Below, piece by piece: positions 56,951 to 64,000 of a stretch of DNA of 64,000 nucleotides. The translations under genes and the position numbers were made by a program. The notes below the pieces were generated by a model. The model ran no database searches. It saw only the letters and a list, made by a program, of their open reading frames with translations, and was not told where the DNA came from. Position 1 is the stretch's first letter, and every line of letters begins with the position of its first letter. Source of the DNA: Pseudomonas sp. MYb327 (GTDB lineage: Bacteria > Pseudomonadota > Gammaproteobacteria > Pseudomonadales > Pseudomonadaceae); assembly GCF_040438925.1 (NCBI RefSeq), contig NZ_CP159258.1, positions 2,246,001 to 2,310,000 on the forward strand, read 5' to 3'.

Positions 56951-58365
56951 CTTCGATCCGGCGTCGCACCCTGACGCTGATCATCGGCCTGATGCTCGCT
57001 GGTCTCGCCGTGATCAGCGTACTCAACCTGCACGACAGCAACCATGAAATCGCCGAAGTCTATGACGCCCAGCTGGCGCAAAACGCCCGGTTGTTGCAGG
57101 GCGTGATGCGCATGCCGCTGGCCAGCCAGGAACACGCCGAGCTGTACCAGGCATTCAACAAGGCTTTGGGCGAAGCGGTGCCGCGGGTCGATGGCCATCC
57201 TTATGAAAGCAAGATTGCCTTTCAGGTCTGGAATCGCCAGGGCGAAGTGCTGGTGCACACGGCCAGTGCGCCCGCCTTCACTGCGCCACCAACCAAGCCC
57301 GGTTTCAGTGATGTGGTGGACCTTAACAACCGCCACTGGCGCGCCTTCCTGCTGGAAGACAAACAGACTGACCTGAGGATCTGGGTCGGTGAACGAGACG
57401 ATGTGCGTGCCGATCTGGTGGATCGCATCGTGCGTCATACCCTGTGGCCGAATGTACTGGGCAGCCTGATGCTGGCGGCGCTGGTCTGGCTGGCCATTGG
57501 CTGGGGTCTCAAACCCCTGGCTGACATGGCGGCGACGCTGCGGGCGCGGCACAGTGGCTCGCTGCAACCACTTCACCTGACACCGCTGCCCAGCGAACTT
57601 GAGCCCATGCAAGCGGCCCTCAACCGCATGCTCGCGCAAATCCAGGAAGTGCTCGGACGAGAGCGGCGTTTCATCGCCGATGCGGCCCATGAAATGCGCA
57701 CGCCCCTTGCCGTTTTGCGGGTCCACGCGCAGAACCTGCTGGAGGCCGGCACCGAAGATGAACGCCGTGAATCCCTGGAGTTCCTGATTGCCGGGGTCGA
57801 CCGCACGAGCCGACTGGTCAACCAGTTGCTGACCATGGCCCGCCTCGAACCCGGCACGCAGCCGACGGCGCTGCGCTCTGTCGACTTGACCGAGGCCGTA
57901 CGCGACAGCCTGGTTCAGCTCACCCCGTGGTTACTGAGCAAGAACCTGGAGCTGGCCTTCGATGTCAGCGACTGTCCTTGCAACGTGACGACGGACCCCG
58001 CTGCAATCGACATTGCCTTGAATAACCTGATCACCAACGCCGCGAACTTCTCTCCCAAACACGGCGTGATCACGGTTCAGTTGAGTCAGGCCGAGGGCTT
58101 CTATCACCTGAGTGTCGAAGACCAGGGGCCGGGGATCGACGAAGCAGATCGCGCCCGCCTGTTCGAACGCTTTTACAGTCGCGGCAACGCCCAGGGCGCG
58201 GGACTCGGGCTGACCATTGTCAACACTATCGCCACGCGGCTGGGCGGACGAATCACGCTGGTTAATCGACCGGAGGGCGGTTTGCGCGCGGTCTTGTCCA
58301 TTCCCGATGGACAACCATGCAGATCATTGCAACGCGCTACCCGCGAACCACCGCCCAAAGGATGA
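56947..58365 (+). CDS. Sensor histidine kinase
   Basis: A 472-residue membrane kinase: helix at about 8-27, a periplasmic sensor region of about 140 residues, second helix near 165-186, HAMP-like linker, HisKA with His248 in AHEMRTPLAVL, and HATPase with NNLITNAANFS, DQGPGIDEAD and GAGLGLTIVN. QseC/PmrB-like layout. It is the last gene of the operon, so the pathway appears to carry its own sensor. Overlaps the regulator by 4 nt. Confidence 0.92.
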   Translation: MTSIRRRTLTLIIGLMLAGLAVISVLNLHDSNHEIAEVYDAQLAQNARLLQGVMRMPLASQEHAELYQAFNKALGEAVPRVDGHPYESKIAFQVWNRQGEVLVHTASAPAFTAPPTKPGFSDVVDLNNRHWRAFLLEDKQTDLRIWVGERDDVRADLVDRIVRHTLWPNVLGSLMLAALVWLAIGWGLKPLADMAATLRARHSGSLQPLHLTPLPSELEPMQAALNRMLAQIQEVLGRERRFIADAAHEMRTPLAVLRVHAQNLLEAGTEDERRESLEFLIAGVDRTSRLVNQLLTMARLEPGTQPTALRSVDLTEAVRDSLVQLTPWLLSKNLELAFDVSDCPCNVTTDPAAIDIALNNLITNAANFSPKHGVITVQLSQAEGFYHLSVEDQGPGIDEADRARLFERFYSRGNAQGAGLGLTIVNTIATRLGGRITLVNRPEGGLRAVLSIPDGQPCRSLQRATREPPPKG

Positions 58366-58374
58366 AACGGCGCA

Positions 58375-59265
58375 CTACGCGTTGCCCAACAACAATGGCT
58401 GCTCACGTTCACACAACTCCACCACGTAATCCCACATCACCCGCAGCCGCACGGACTTGTGCAGCTCGCGGCGCGTGCTGATCCAGTAACTGCGCAAAAT
58501 GCTCTCGTCGGGAAACAACGGCACCAGCCCGGGATCGGCGCCGGCCATGTAGCACGGCAGCACGGCAATCCCCAGCCCTGCACGGGCGGCCTGTTGCTGG
58601 GCAATGACGCTGGTGCTGTGGAAGACCACCTGCGGGTTGCGGCAGAAGCTGTTGAGGAACATCAATTCCTGGCTGAACAGCAAATCGTCGACGTAGCCGA
58701 TCCACGCATGACGCCCTAAATCATCGCGACTGCGTAACGGTGGCGAGCGCTCGAGATAGTCCTGACTGGCGTACAGCGCCAGGCGATAGTCAGTGAGTTT
58801 GCGTGTAACCAGCATGTCGGCGGACGGGCGTTCGAGGTGAATACTGATTTCCGCTTCACGGTTGAGGATGCTGACGAAGCGCGGCACCGCCACCAGTTCC
58901 ACTTCCAGCCCCGGATAGCGCTCGAACAAGCCATTCATGCGGCTGGCGAGGAACATGATGCCCAGTCCTTCCGTCACCCCGACGCGGATCTTGCCCAAGG
59001 GCGCGGTGGATTGGGTGATTTCCTCCTGAGCCAACAACGCGACGTTTTCCATGGCCTCGGCATGTTTGAGCAGCGCTTCGCCCGCCGGGGTCAGCTCATA
59101 GCCCTGGGCATGCTGGACGAACAACGCGGTGCCGAGGCTCTTTTCTATGGCTTCGATGTGCCGCGCCACGGTGGCGTGGGTGGTGTTTAAACGGCGGGCC
59201 GCCGTCAGCAAACGCCCGCTGCGCTGCAACTCGAGAAAAAATCGAAGGTCATTCCAGTCGAACAT
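58375..59265 (-). CDS. LysR-family transcriptional regulator
   Basis: A 296-residue LTTR with N-terminal HTH (DLRFFLELQRSGRLLTAARRLNTTHATVARHIEAIE) and a substrate-like effector domain. Divergent from the GMC oxidoreductase gene across 120 bp, so that gene and the MHS transporter behind it are its likely targets. It converges on the histidine kinase gene with a 9-bp gap. Confidence 0.9.
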   Translation of the reverse strand: MFDWNDLRFFLELQRSGRLLTAARRLNTTHATVARHIEAIEKSLGTALFVQHAQGYELTPAGEALLKHAEAMENVALLAQEEITQSTAPLGKIRVGVTEGLGIMFLASRMNGLFERYPGLEVELVAVPRFVSILNREAEISIHLERPSADMLVTRKLTDYRLALYASQDYLERSPPLRSRDDLGRHAWIGYVDDLLFSQELMFLNSFCRNPQVVFHSTSVIAQQQAARAGLGIAVLPCYMAGADPGLVPLFPDESILRSYWISTRRELHKSVRLRVMWDYVVELCEREQPLLLGNA

Positions 59266-59385
59266 GATTCATCCTTGGGTGCAGGTGTTTAAAAACGCAC
59301 AGCGGCTGCGCAAAAACTAACATTCTTTTGACGAAAGCTAACAACTAGGATGACCGACAACAAGAACAACAAGACGAGGTCAGGG

Positions 59386-61032
59386 ATGCAGTCTTCCCTT
59401 GATGAATACGACTACATCGTGGTCGGCGCCGGGCCGGCCGGTTGTTTGCTGGCCAATCGACTGTCCGCCAACCCGCAACACCGCGTGCTGCTGCTCGAAG
59501 CCGGCGGCCGCGACAACTATGCCTGGATTCACATCCCCGTCGGTTACCTGTTCTGTATCGGCAACCCGCGCACCGATTGGTGCTTCAAAACCGAAGCGCA
59601 ACCTGGCTTGCAAGGCCGAACCCTGAGCTATCCGCGCGGCAAAGTGCTGGGTGGCTGTTCCTCGATCAACGGCATGATCTACATGCGTGGCCAGGCCGGC
59701 GACTACGACAGCTGGGCCGCCGACGGCAATCCGGGCTGGAGCTGGCAAGACGTGCTGCCGCTGTTCAAGAAAAGCGAAAACCACTTTGCCGGCGATTCGG
59801 ACTATCACAGCGGTGCGGGTGAGTGGCGGGTCGAACGCCAGCGCCTGTCGTGGCCGATTCTGGATGCCTTCCGCAGCGCCGCCGAGCAAAGCGGCATCGC
59901 CAGCATTGATGACTTCAACCAGGGCGATAACGAAGGTTGCGGCTATTTTCAGGTCAACCAGAAGTCCGGGATCCGCTGGAATGCGGCCAAGGCATTTCTC
60001 AAGCCGATTCGAAATCGCCCTAATTTGACAGTGCTGACCGGCGTCGAAGTTGACCGCGTATTGCTGGACAACGCTCGGGCTTCGGCAGTCAGCGCACGTT
60101 GGCAGGGCCAGGCGAAGACCTTTAAGGCGCGCAAGGAAATCGTCCTGTGCGCCGGCTCCGTCGGCTCGCCGAGCATCCTGCAACGCTCCGGAATCGGCCC
60201 TCGTCCGCTGCTGCAACGACTCGGCATCGGCGTTGTACATGAACTGCCCGGGGTGGGCGGCAACCTGCAGGATCACCTGCAACTGCGCCTGATCTACAAA
60301 CTGGAGAACGCCCGAACGCTGAATCAGATTGCCGGTAACCTGTGGGGCAAAATGGGCATGGGCCTGCGCTACCTGTATGACCGCAGCGGCCCGTTGTCCA
60401 TGGCGCCCAGTCAACTCGGTGCCTTCGCTCGTTCAGGACCGGAACAGACTTCGGCGAACCTTGAATATCACGTCCAGCCACTGTCGCTGGAGCGTTTCGG
60501 CGAACCGCTGCATGCCTTTCCTGCGTTTACCGCATCGGTCTGCGACTTGCGTCCGCAGAGTCGCGGCCGGGTGGAAATCCGTTCCGCCAATCCACAGGAA
60601 TCGCCGCTGATTCAACCCAACTACCTGAGCCATCCGGAGGATTTGCGCGTTGCAGCCGATGCCATCCGCCTGACCCGGCGCATCGTTGCCGCACCGGCGC
60701 TCAAGGCGTTCAACCCGGTCGAGTATTTGCCCGGCGACAACTTGCAAAGCGAGGAAGAACTGCACGAAGCCGCCGCGCGAATCGGTACTACCATTTTCCA
60801 TCCGGTTGGCACCTGTCGGATGGGCAATGATGCCAACGCGGTGGTCGATACCGAACTGCGCGTGCACGGAATTCCGGGCCTGCGCATCGCGGATGCGTCG
60901 ATCATGCCGCGCATTACCTCCGGCAACACATGTTCGCCTACGCTGATGATCGCGGAGAAGGCCGCGCACATGATCCTCAACCCCAATACAAGGAGCATCG
61001 CTGCAGAACAGGAACTGGCAACGAGTACATGA
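59386..61032 (+). CDS. GMC-family oxidoreductase (choline/alcohol dehydrogenase-like)
   Basis: A 548-residue FAD enzyme. FAD motif YIVVGAGPAGCLLANRLS, GMC signature 1 in PRGKVLGGCSSINGMIYMRG, signature 2 in GSVGSPSILQRSGIGP, and the active-site HPVGTCRMG and NTCSPTLMIAEKAA (His and Asn). It oxidises an alcohol, possibly a choline- or sugar-type or aliphatic one. Start at MQSSLDEY, with GAGG 6 nt before; an ATG 12 codons earlier is possible. An MHS transporter follows after 205 nt. Confidence 0.86.
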   Translation: MQSSLDEYDYIVVGAGPAGCLLANRLSANPQHRVLLLEAGGRDNYAWIHIPVGYLFCIGNPRTDWCFKTEAQPGLQGRTLSYPRGKVLGGCSSINGMIYMRGQAGDYDSWAADGNPGWSWQDVLPLFKKSENHFAGDSDYHSGAGEWRVERQRLSWPILDAFRSAAEQSGIASIDDFNQGDNEGCGYFQVNQKSGIRWNAAKAFLKPIRNRPNLTVLTGVEVDRVLLDNARASAVSARWQGQAKTFKARKEIVLCAGSVGSPSILQRSGIGPRPLLQRLGIGVVHELPGVGGNLQDHLQLRLIYKLENARTLNQIAGNLWGKMGMGLRYLYDRSGPLSMAPSQLGAFARSGPEQTSANLEYHVQPLSLERFGEPLHAFPAFTASVCDLRPQSRGRVEIRSANPQESPLIQPNYLSHPEDLRVAADAIRLTRRIVAAPALKAFNPVEYLPGDNLQSEEELHEAAARIGTTIFHPVGTCRMGNDANAVVDTELRVHGIPGLRIADASIMPRITSGNTCSPTLMIAEKAAHMILNPNTRSIAAEQELATST

Positions 61033-61040
61033 ATCACCTC

Positions 61041-61108
61041 GTAGGAGCCTGCATGCTGGCAATAGCGTCCCGGAGATCGCCATCGCCGGCAAGCCGGCTC
61101 TTACAGGG
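61041..61108. repeat. REP doublet, degenerate
   Basis: GTAGGAGCCTGCATGCTGGC and CGCCGGCAAGCCGGCTCTTA inverted, about 25 nt apart, between the GMC and transporter genes. Confidence 0.6.
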
Positions 61109-61237
61109 TATGAGTACAGACGGAACATCGCGATTGAATACCGACGTACACCCGATTTATGGATAAACGCGACACCAGCCCACAAGGCCGGTGCCGACAG
61201 TGGAACAACAAAAACAATCACTGTGAGGGATACCGAT

Positions 61238-62860
61238 ATGTCAGAACATGTTCAGCCCCTGGAAGCCGTGCGCAGCGCGAGCACCAGCCAGGATACGCAG
61301 AAAGTCATCTTCGCCTCGTCCCTCGGGACGGTCTTCGAGTGGTATGACTTTTTCCTCTACGGCGCGCTCGCGGCAGTCATCAGCAAGCAGTTTTTTGCCG
61401 GGGTCAACGACACCACCGCGTTCATCTTCGCCCTGATGGCTTTCGCCGCCGGGTTCATTGTCAGGCCGTTTGGTGCCTTGGTGTTTGGTCGATTGGGCGA
61501 CATGATCGGGCGTAAATACACCTTCCTAGCTACCATTATCCTCATGGGTCTGGCGACTTTCTGTGTCGGGTTGCTACCAACCTACGCCAGCATCGGCATC
61601 GCCGCACCGATCATCCTCGTGGTACTGCGCATGCTTCAGGGCCTGGCCCTGGGCGGCGAATATGGCGGCGCCGCGACCTACGTGGCGGAACACGCGCCCA
61701 TCGGCAAACGCGGTTTCCACACCAGCTGGATTCAATCCACCGCCACCCTCGGCCTGCTGCTGTCGTTGCTGGTGGTGCTCGGTTGCCGCTACTTCACCGG
61801 TGACCAGTTCGAAGTCTGGGGCTGGCGCATTCCGTTCCTGTTCTCGATCATTCTGCTGGGCATCTCGACCTGGATTCGCCTGAGCCTGCACGAGTCGCCT
61901 GCGTTCGTGAAAATGAAGGAGGAAGGCAAGCTCTGCAAATCGCCGATCCGCGATTCCTTCGGCAAATGGGAAAACCTCAAAGTCGTGTTGATCGCCTTGT
62001 TCAGCATCAACGCCGGGCAAGCCGTGACCTTCTACGCGGCCCAGTTCTACGTGCTGTTCTTCCTCACCCAGTTCCTGAAAATGGACCCGGCCGTGGCCAA
62101 CGGCCTGCTGATCGTCAGCGTGACCATTGGCGCGCCATTCTTCATTTTCTTCGGCTGGCTGTCGGACAAGGTCGGGCGTAAACCGGTACTGATGCTTGGC
62201 CTGCTGCTGGCGACCGCGCTGTACTTCCCGATCTTCAAGACCCTGGCCCACTATGCCAACCCGGCCATCGACCAGGCCAGCCGCCAGGCACCGATCACCG
62301 TGCTCGCCGACCCGGCCACTTGCACCTTCCAGTTCGATCCGGTGGGCAAGGCGAAATTTGACAGCCCGTGCGACAAGGTCAAAACCTTCCTGGTCAAACA
62401 AGGCCTGCCATATTCCAGTGCCGCAGCACCGGCCGGCAGCGGCGTGCAAGTGAGCGTTGGCGACGTGAAGATCGACGGCTTCGACGAATCCGCCCTGCGT
62501 GGTGCGGTAACCCTCGCCGGCTACCCGCAACAGGCCGACATGCAGCAGATCAACAAACCGATGATCGTGGCGCTGATTGTCGCGCTGATCATCATTTCCG
62601 CGATGTGCTACGGCCCGTTGGCGGCATTGATGGTCGAACTGTTTCCGACCCGCATCCGCTACACCTCGATGTCCCTGCCCTACCACATCGGTAACGGCTG
62701 GTTCGGCGGCTTCCTGCCAACCGTGTCATTTGCGTTGGTGGTGTACACCGGCGACATCTTTTACGGGCTCTGGTACCCGGTGCTGATCACCGGGGTCAGC
62801 CTGGTCGTGGGGATGATCTGCCTGCGTGAAACGCGCAACGTCGACCTCGACAAAAACTGA
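61238..62860 (+). CDS. MFS transporter, metabolite:H+ symporter (MHS) family
   Basis: A 540-residue transporter with twelve helices of the ProP/ShiA/KgtP group: SSLGTVFEWYDFFLYGAL, GRLGDMIGRKYTFL and GGEYGGAATYVAEHAP. Between helices 8-9 it has an extra hydrophilic region of about 90 residues with two cysteine pairs (DPATC, SPCDKV), present in part of the family. Start at MSEHVQPL, with GAGGG before. In this locus it could take up the alcohol or hydroxy acid used by the GMC and lactate-dehydrogenase-type enzymes. Confidence 0.86.
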   Translation: MSEHVQPLEAVRSASTSQDTQKVIFASSLGTVFEWYDFFLYGALAAVISKQFFAGVNDTTAFIFALMAFAAGFIVRPFGALVFGRLGDMIGRKYTFLATIILMGLATFCVGLLPTYASIGIAAPIILVVLRMLQGLALGGEYGGAATYVAEHAPIGKRGFHTSWIQSTATLGLLLSLLVVLGCRYFTGDQFEVWGWRIPFLFSIILLGISTWIRLSLHESPAFVKMKEEGKLCKSPIRDSFGKWENLKVVLIALFSINAGQAVTFYAAQFYVLFFLTQFLKMDPAVANGLLIVSVTIGAPFFIFFGWLSDKVGRKPVLMLGLLLATALYFPIFKTLAHYANPAIDQASRQAPITVLADPATCTFQFDPVGKAKFDSPCDKVKTFLVKQGLPYSSAAAPAGSGVQVSVGDVKIDGFDESALRGAVTLAGYPQQADMQQINKPMIVALIVALIIISAMCYGPLAALMVELFPTRIRYTSMSLPYHIGNGWFGGFLPTVSFALVVYTGDIFYGLWYPVLITGVSLVVGMICLRETRNVDLDKN

Positions 62861-62871
62861 CACGTACACAA

Positions 62872-62942
62872 TGTAGGAGCCGGCCTGCTGGCGACACCTG
62901 TGTCGACTGTTGCGCCATCGCCGGCAAGCCGGCTCCTACAGG
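62872..62942. repeat. REP doublet
   Basis: TGTAGGAGCCGGCCTGCTGG and CCGGCAAGCCGGCTCCTACA inverted around a TGTGTCGAC-containing spacer, between the transporter and lldD. Confidence 0.75.
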
Positions 62943-63007
62943 TTTAACGTCGTTTATTAGGCTAACCTGACCCCACGCATCGTCATCTCTCAGATCAAGG
63001 CAACCGC

Positions 63008-64000
63008 ATGATCATTTCTTCTGCATCCGACTATCGCGAGGCAGCCCGTCGCAAACTCCCGCGCTTCCTGTTCGATTACATCGATGGGGGCGCTTATGCA
63101 GAGCACACGCTAAGGGCCAACAGCGCCGACCTCACGGGCATCAGCCTGCGTCAGCGAATACTGAAAAACGTCGAAACCCTGAGCCTCGAAACCAGCCTTT
63201 TCAATCAACCCCTTTCAATGCCGATCATTCTGGCACCGGTCGGGCTGACGGGCATGTTCGCTCGCCGGGGCGAAGTCCAGGCGGTCAGGGCTGCGCAAAA
63301 GAAAGGCATTCCTCTGTGCCTTTCAACGGTATCGGTGTGCTCCATCGAAGAAGTCGTCGCCCAGAGCCAGCAACCCATCTGGTTCCAGCTGTATGTGTTG
63401 AAAGACCGCGGCTTTATGAAAAACGCCCTGGAGCGTGCGAAGGCCGCCGGAGTGAAAAACCTGGTGTTTACCGTCGACATGCCCACGCCCGGCGCCCGAT
63501 ACCGCGACGCCCACTCGGGGATGTCCGGGCCTTTCGCGTCATCGCGACGAATGCTGCAAGCCATGACCAGACCCGACTGGGCCTTCAACGTCGGCCTGAT
63601 GGGGCGACCGCATGATCTGGGGAATATTTCCAAATACCTGGGTAAAGCCGTCACGCTCGAAGACTACATGGGCTGGCTGGCGAACAACTTCGATCCGTCG
63701 ATCAGTTGGAGCGATCTGGAGTGGATTCGGGATTTCTGGCAAGGCCCGATGATCATCAAAGGCATTCTCGACCCTCAGGATGCCAAGGACGCAGTGACTT
63801 TCGGCGCCGATGGCATTGTCGTATCGAACCACGGTGGCCGCCAGCTCGATGGCGTGCTCTCCACTACCAAGGCATTGCCTCCGATCAAACAAGCCATCGG
63901 TGATGACCTGACCGTGTTGGTCGATTCGGGAATCCGCTCGGGGCTGGACGTTGTACGGATGCTGGCGCTGGGTGCCAAAGGCGTATTGCTCGGACGTTCG
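63008..64000 (+). CDS. lldD: FMN-dependent L-lactate dehydrogenase-like alpha-hydroxyacid dehydrogenase (3' end missing)
   Basis: The first 331 codons of a protein expected to be about 380 residues; it runs off the window. It oxidises an L-2-hydroxy acid to the 2-oxo acid with FMN. N-terminal [29 protein letters not shown] loop [14 protein letters not shown], the LldD-like [25 protein letters not shown] and the catalytic-His [10 protein letters not shown] are visible. The insert [14 protein letters not shown] is that of bacterial LldD proteins. Start ATG is unambiguous but its upstream AAGGCAACC is a weak site. Follows the MHS transporter on the same strand. Confidence 0.93.
   Translation, partial: MIISSASDYREAARRKLPRFLFDYIDGGAYAEHTLRANSADLTGISLRQRILKNVETLSLETSLFNQPLSMPIILAPVGLTGMFARRGEVQAVRAAQKKGIPLCLSTVSVCSIEEVVAQSQQPIWFQLYVLKDRGFMKNALERAKAAGVKNLVFTVDMPTPGARYRDAHSGMSGPFASSRRMLQAMTRPDWAFNVGLMGRPHDLGNISKYLGKAVTLEDYMGWLANNFDPSISWSDLEWIRDFWQGPMIIKGILDPQDAKDAVTFGADGIVVSNHGGRQLDGVLSTTKALPPIKQAIGDDLTVLVDSGIRSGLDVVRMLALGAKGVLLGRS

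Noticed and set aside
61159..61347. A 62-codon frame overlapping the MHS transporter start
   Set aside because: In a different frame from the recognised transporter and without features; the GAGGG site serves the transporter ATG at 61238.

Overview
The window is a chromosomal segment of a fluorescent-group Pseudomonas. The basis is the bkdR/bkdA1-bkdA2-bkdB-lpdV locus with proteins that read like the P. putida ones, an OprD-family porin, a DUF1652-type protein (a family I know mainly from Pseudomonas), the preT/preA pyrimidine genes beside an NCS1 permease, high-GC codon use, and many Pseudomonas-style REP palindromes (GTAGGAGCTGGCTTGCCAGC and GTGGCGAGGGAGC types) between genes. No rRNA, tRNA, CRISPR array, IS element or integrase was seen.

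Layout. 1-9.9 kb: the 3' part of acnB, a serine/threonine-type transporter, a tautomerase, a TetR regulator, two small exported proteins in a more A/T-rich stretch, a 2-hydroxyacid dehydrogenase, and a kinase-like plus SDR pair reminiscent of the levulinate-type 4-hydroxyacyl-CoA pathway. 10-15 kb: a large unrecognised repeat/Ig-like protein, a proline-rich lipoprotein, a DUF1652-type protein and a PAS-PAS-PAS-LuxR regulator. 15-23.5 kb: a complete reductive pyrimidine catabolic locus (PreT/PreA dehydrogenase, dihydropyrimidinase, ureidopropionase-type amidohydrolase, NCS1 permease, RutR-like TetR regulator). Its central divergent promoter region carries several clear inverted repeats. 23.6-24.8 kb: copC/copD.

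25-32.2 kb: a uronate/aldarate locus (OprD porin, uronate dehydrogenase, lactonase, DctPQM-type TRAP transporter, aldose-1-epimerase-like protein). Each of its three upstream regions carries a GTCGTAC core, which looks like a shared operator. 32.2-34 kb: a TauE/SafE exporter divergent from a persulfide-dioxygenase-like metallohydrolase. 34-41 kb: branched-chain amino acid breakdown (bkdR, bkdA1A2B, lpdV) followed by ilvE, whose product makes the 2-oxo acids the complex oxidises. 41-45.6 kb: accessory genes, namely a MEKHLA protein, an SDR, a truncated S-pyocin-like gene followed by an intact HEAT-like putative immunity gene, an FKBP, and a protealysin-type M4 protease overlapping its emfourin-type inhibitor gene.

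45.7-52 kb: an MHS-type MFS transporter, a ModA-like binding protein, a LysR regulator, a Kef-type antiporter and an AlkC-like DNA glycosylase with a C-terminal Ig-like domain. 52-58.4 kb: a tightly packed seven-gene operon, mostly overlapping by 4-14 nt, of a thermostable-hemolysin-family protein, AMP-dependent ligase, haem-oxygenase-like di-iron candidate, SDR, TPR protein, response regulator and histidine kinase. This is the best candidate for an undescribed system: it reads as a small-molecule pathway bundled with its own two-component sensor. 58.4-64 kb: a LysR regulator divergent from a GMC oxidoreductase, an MHS transporter, and the 5' part of an FMN-dependent L-lactate dehydrogenase-type gene that runs off the end.
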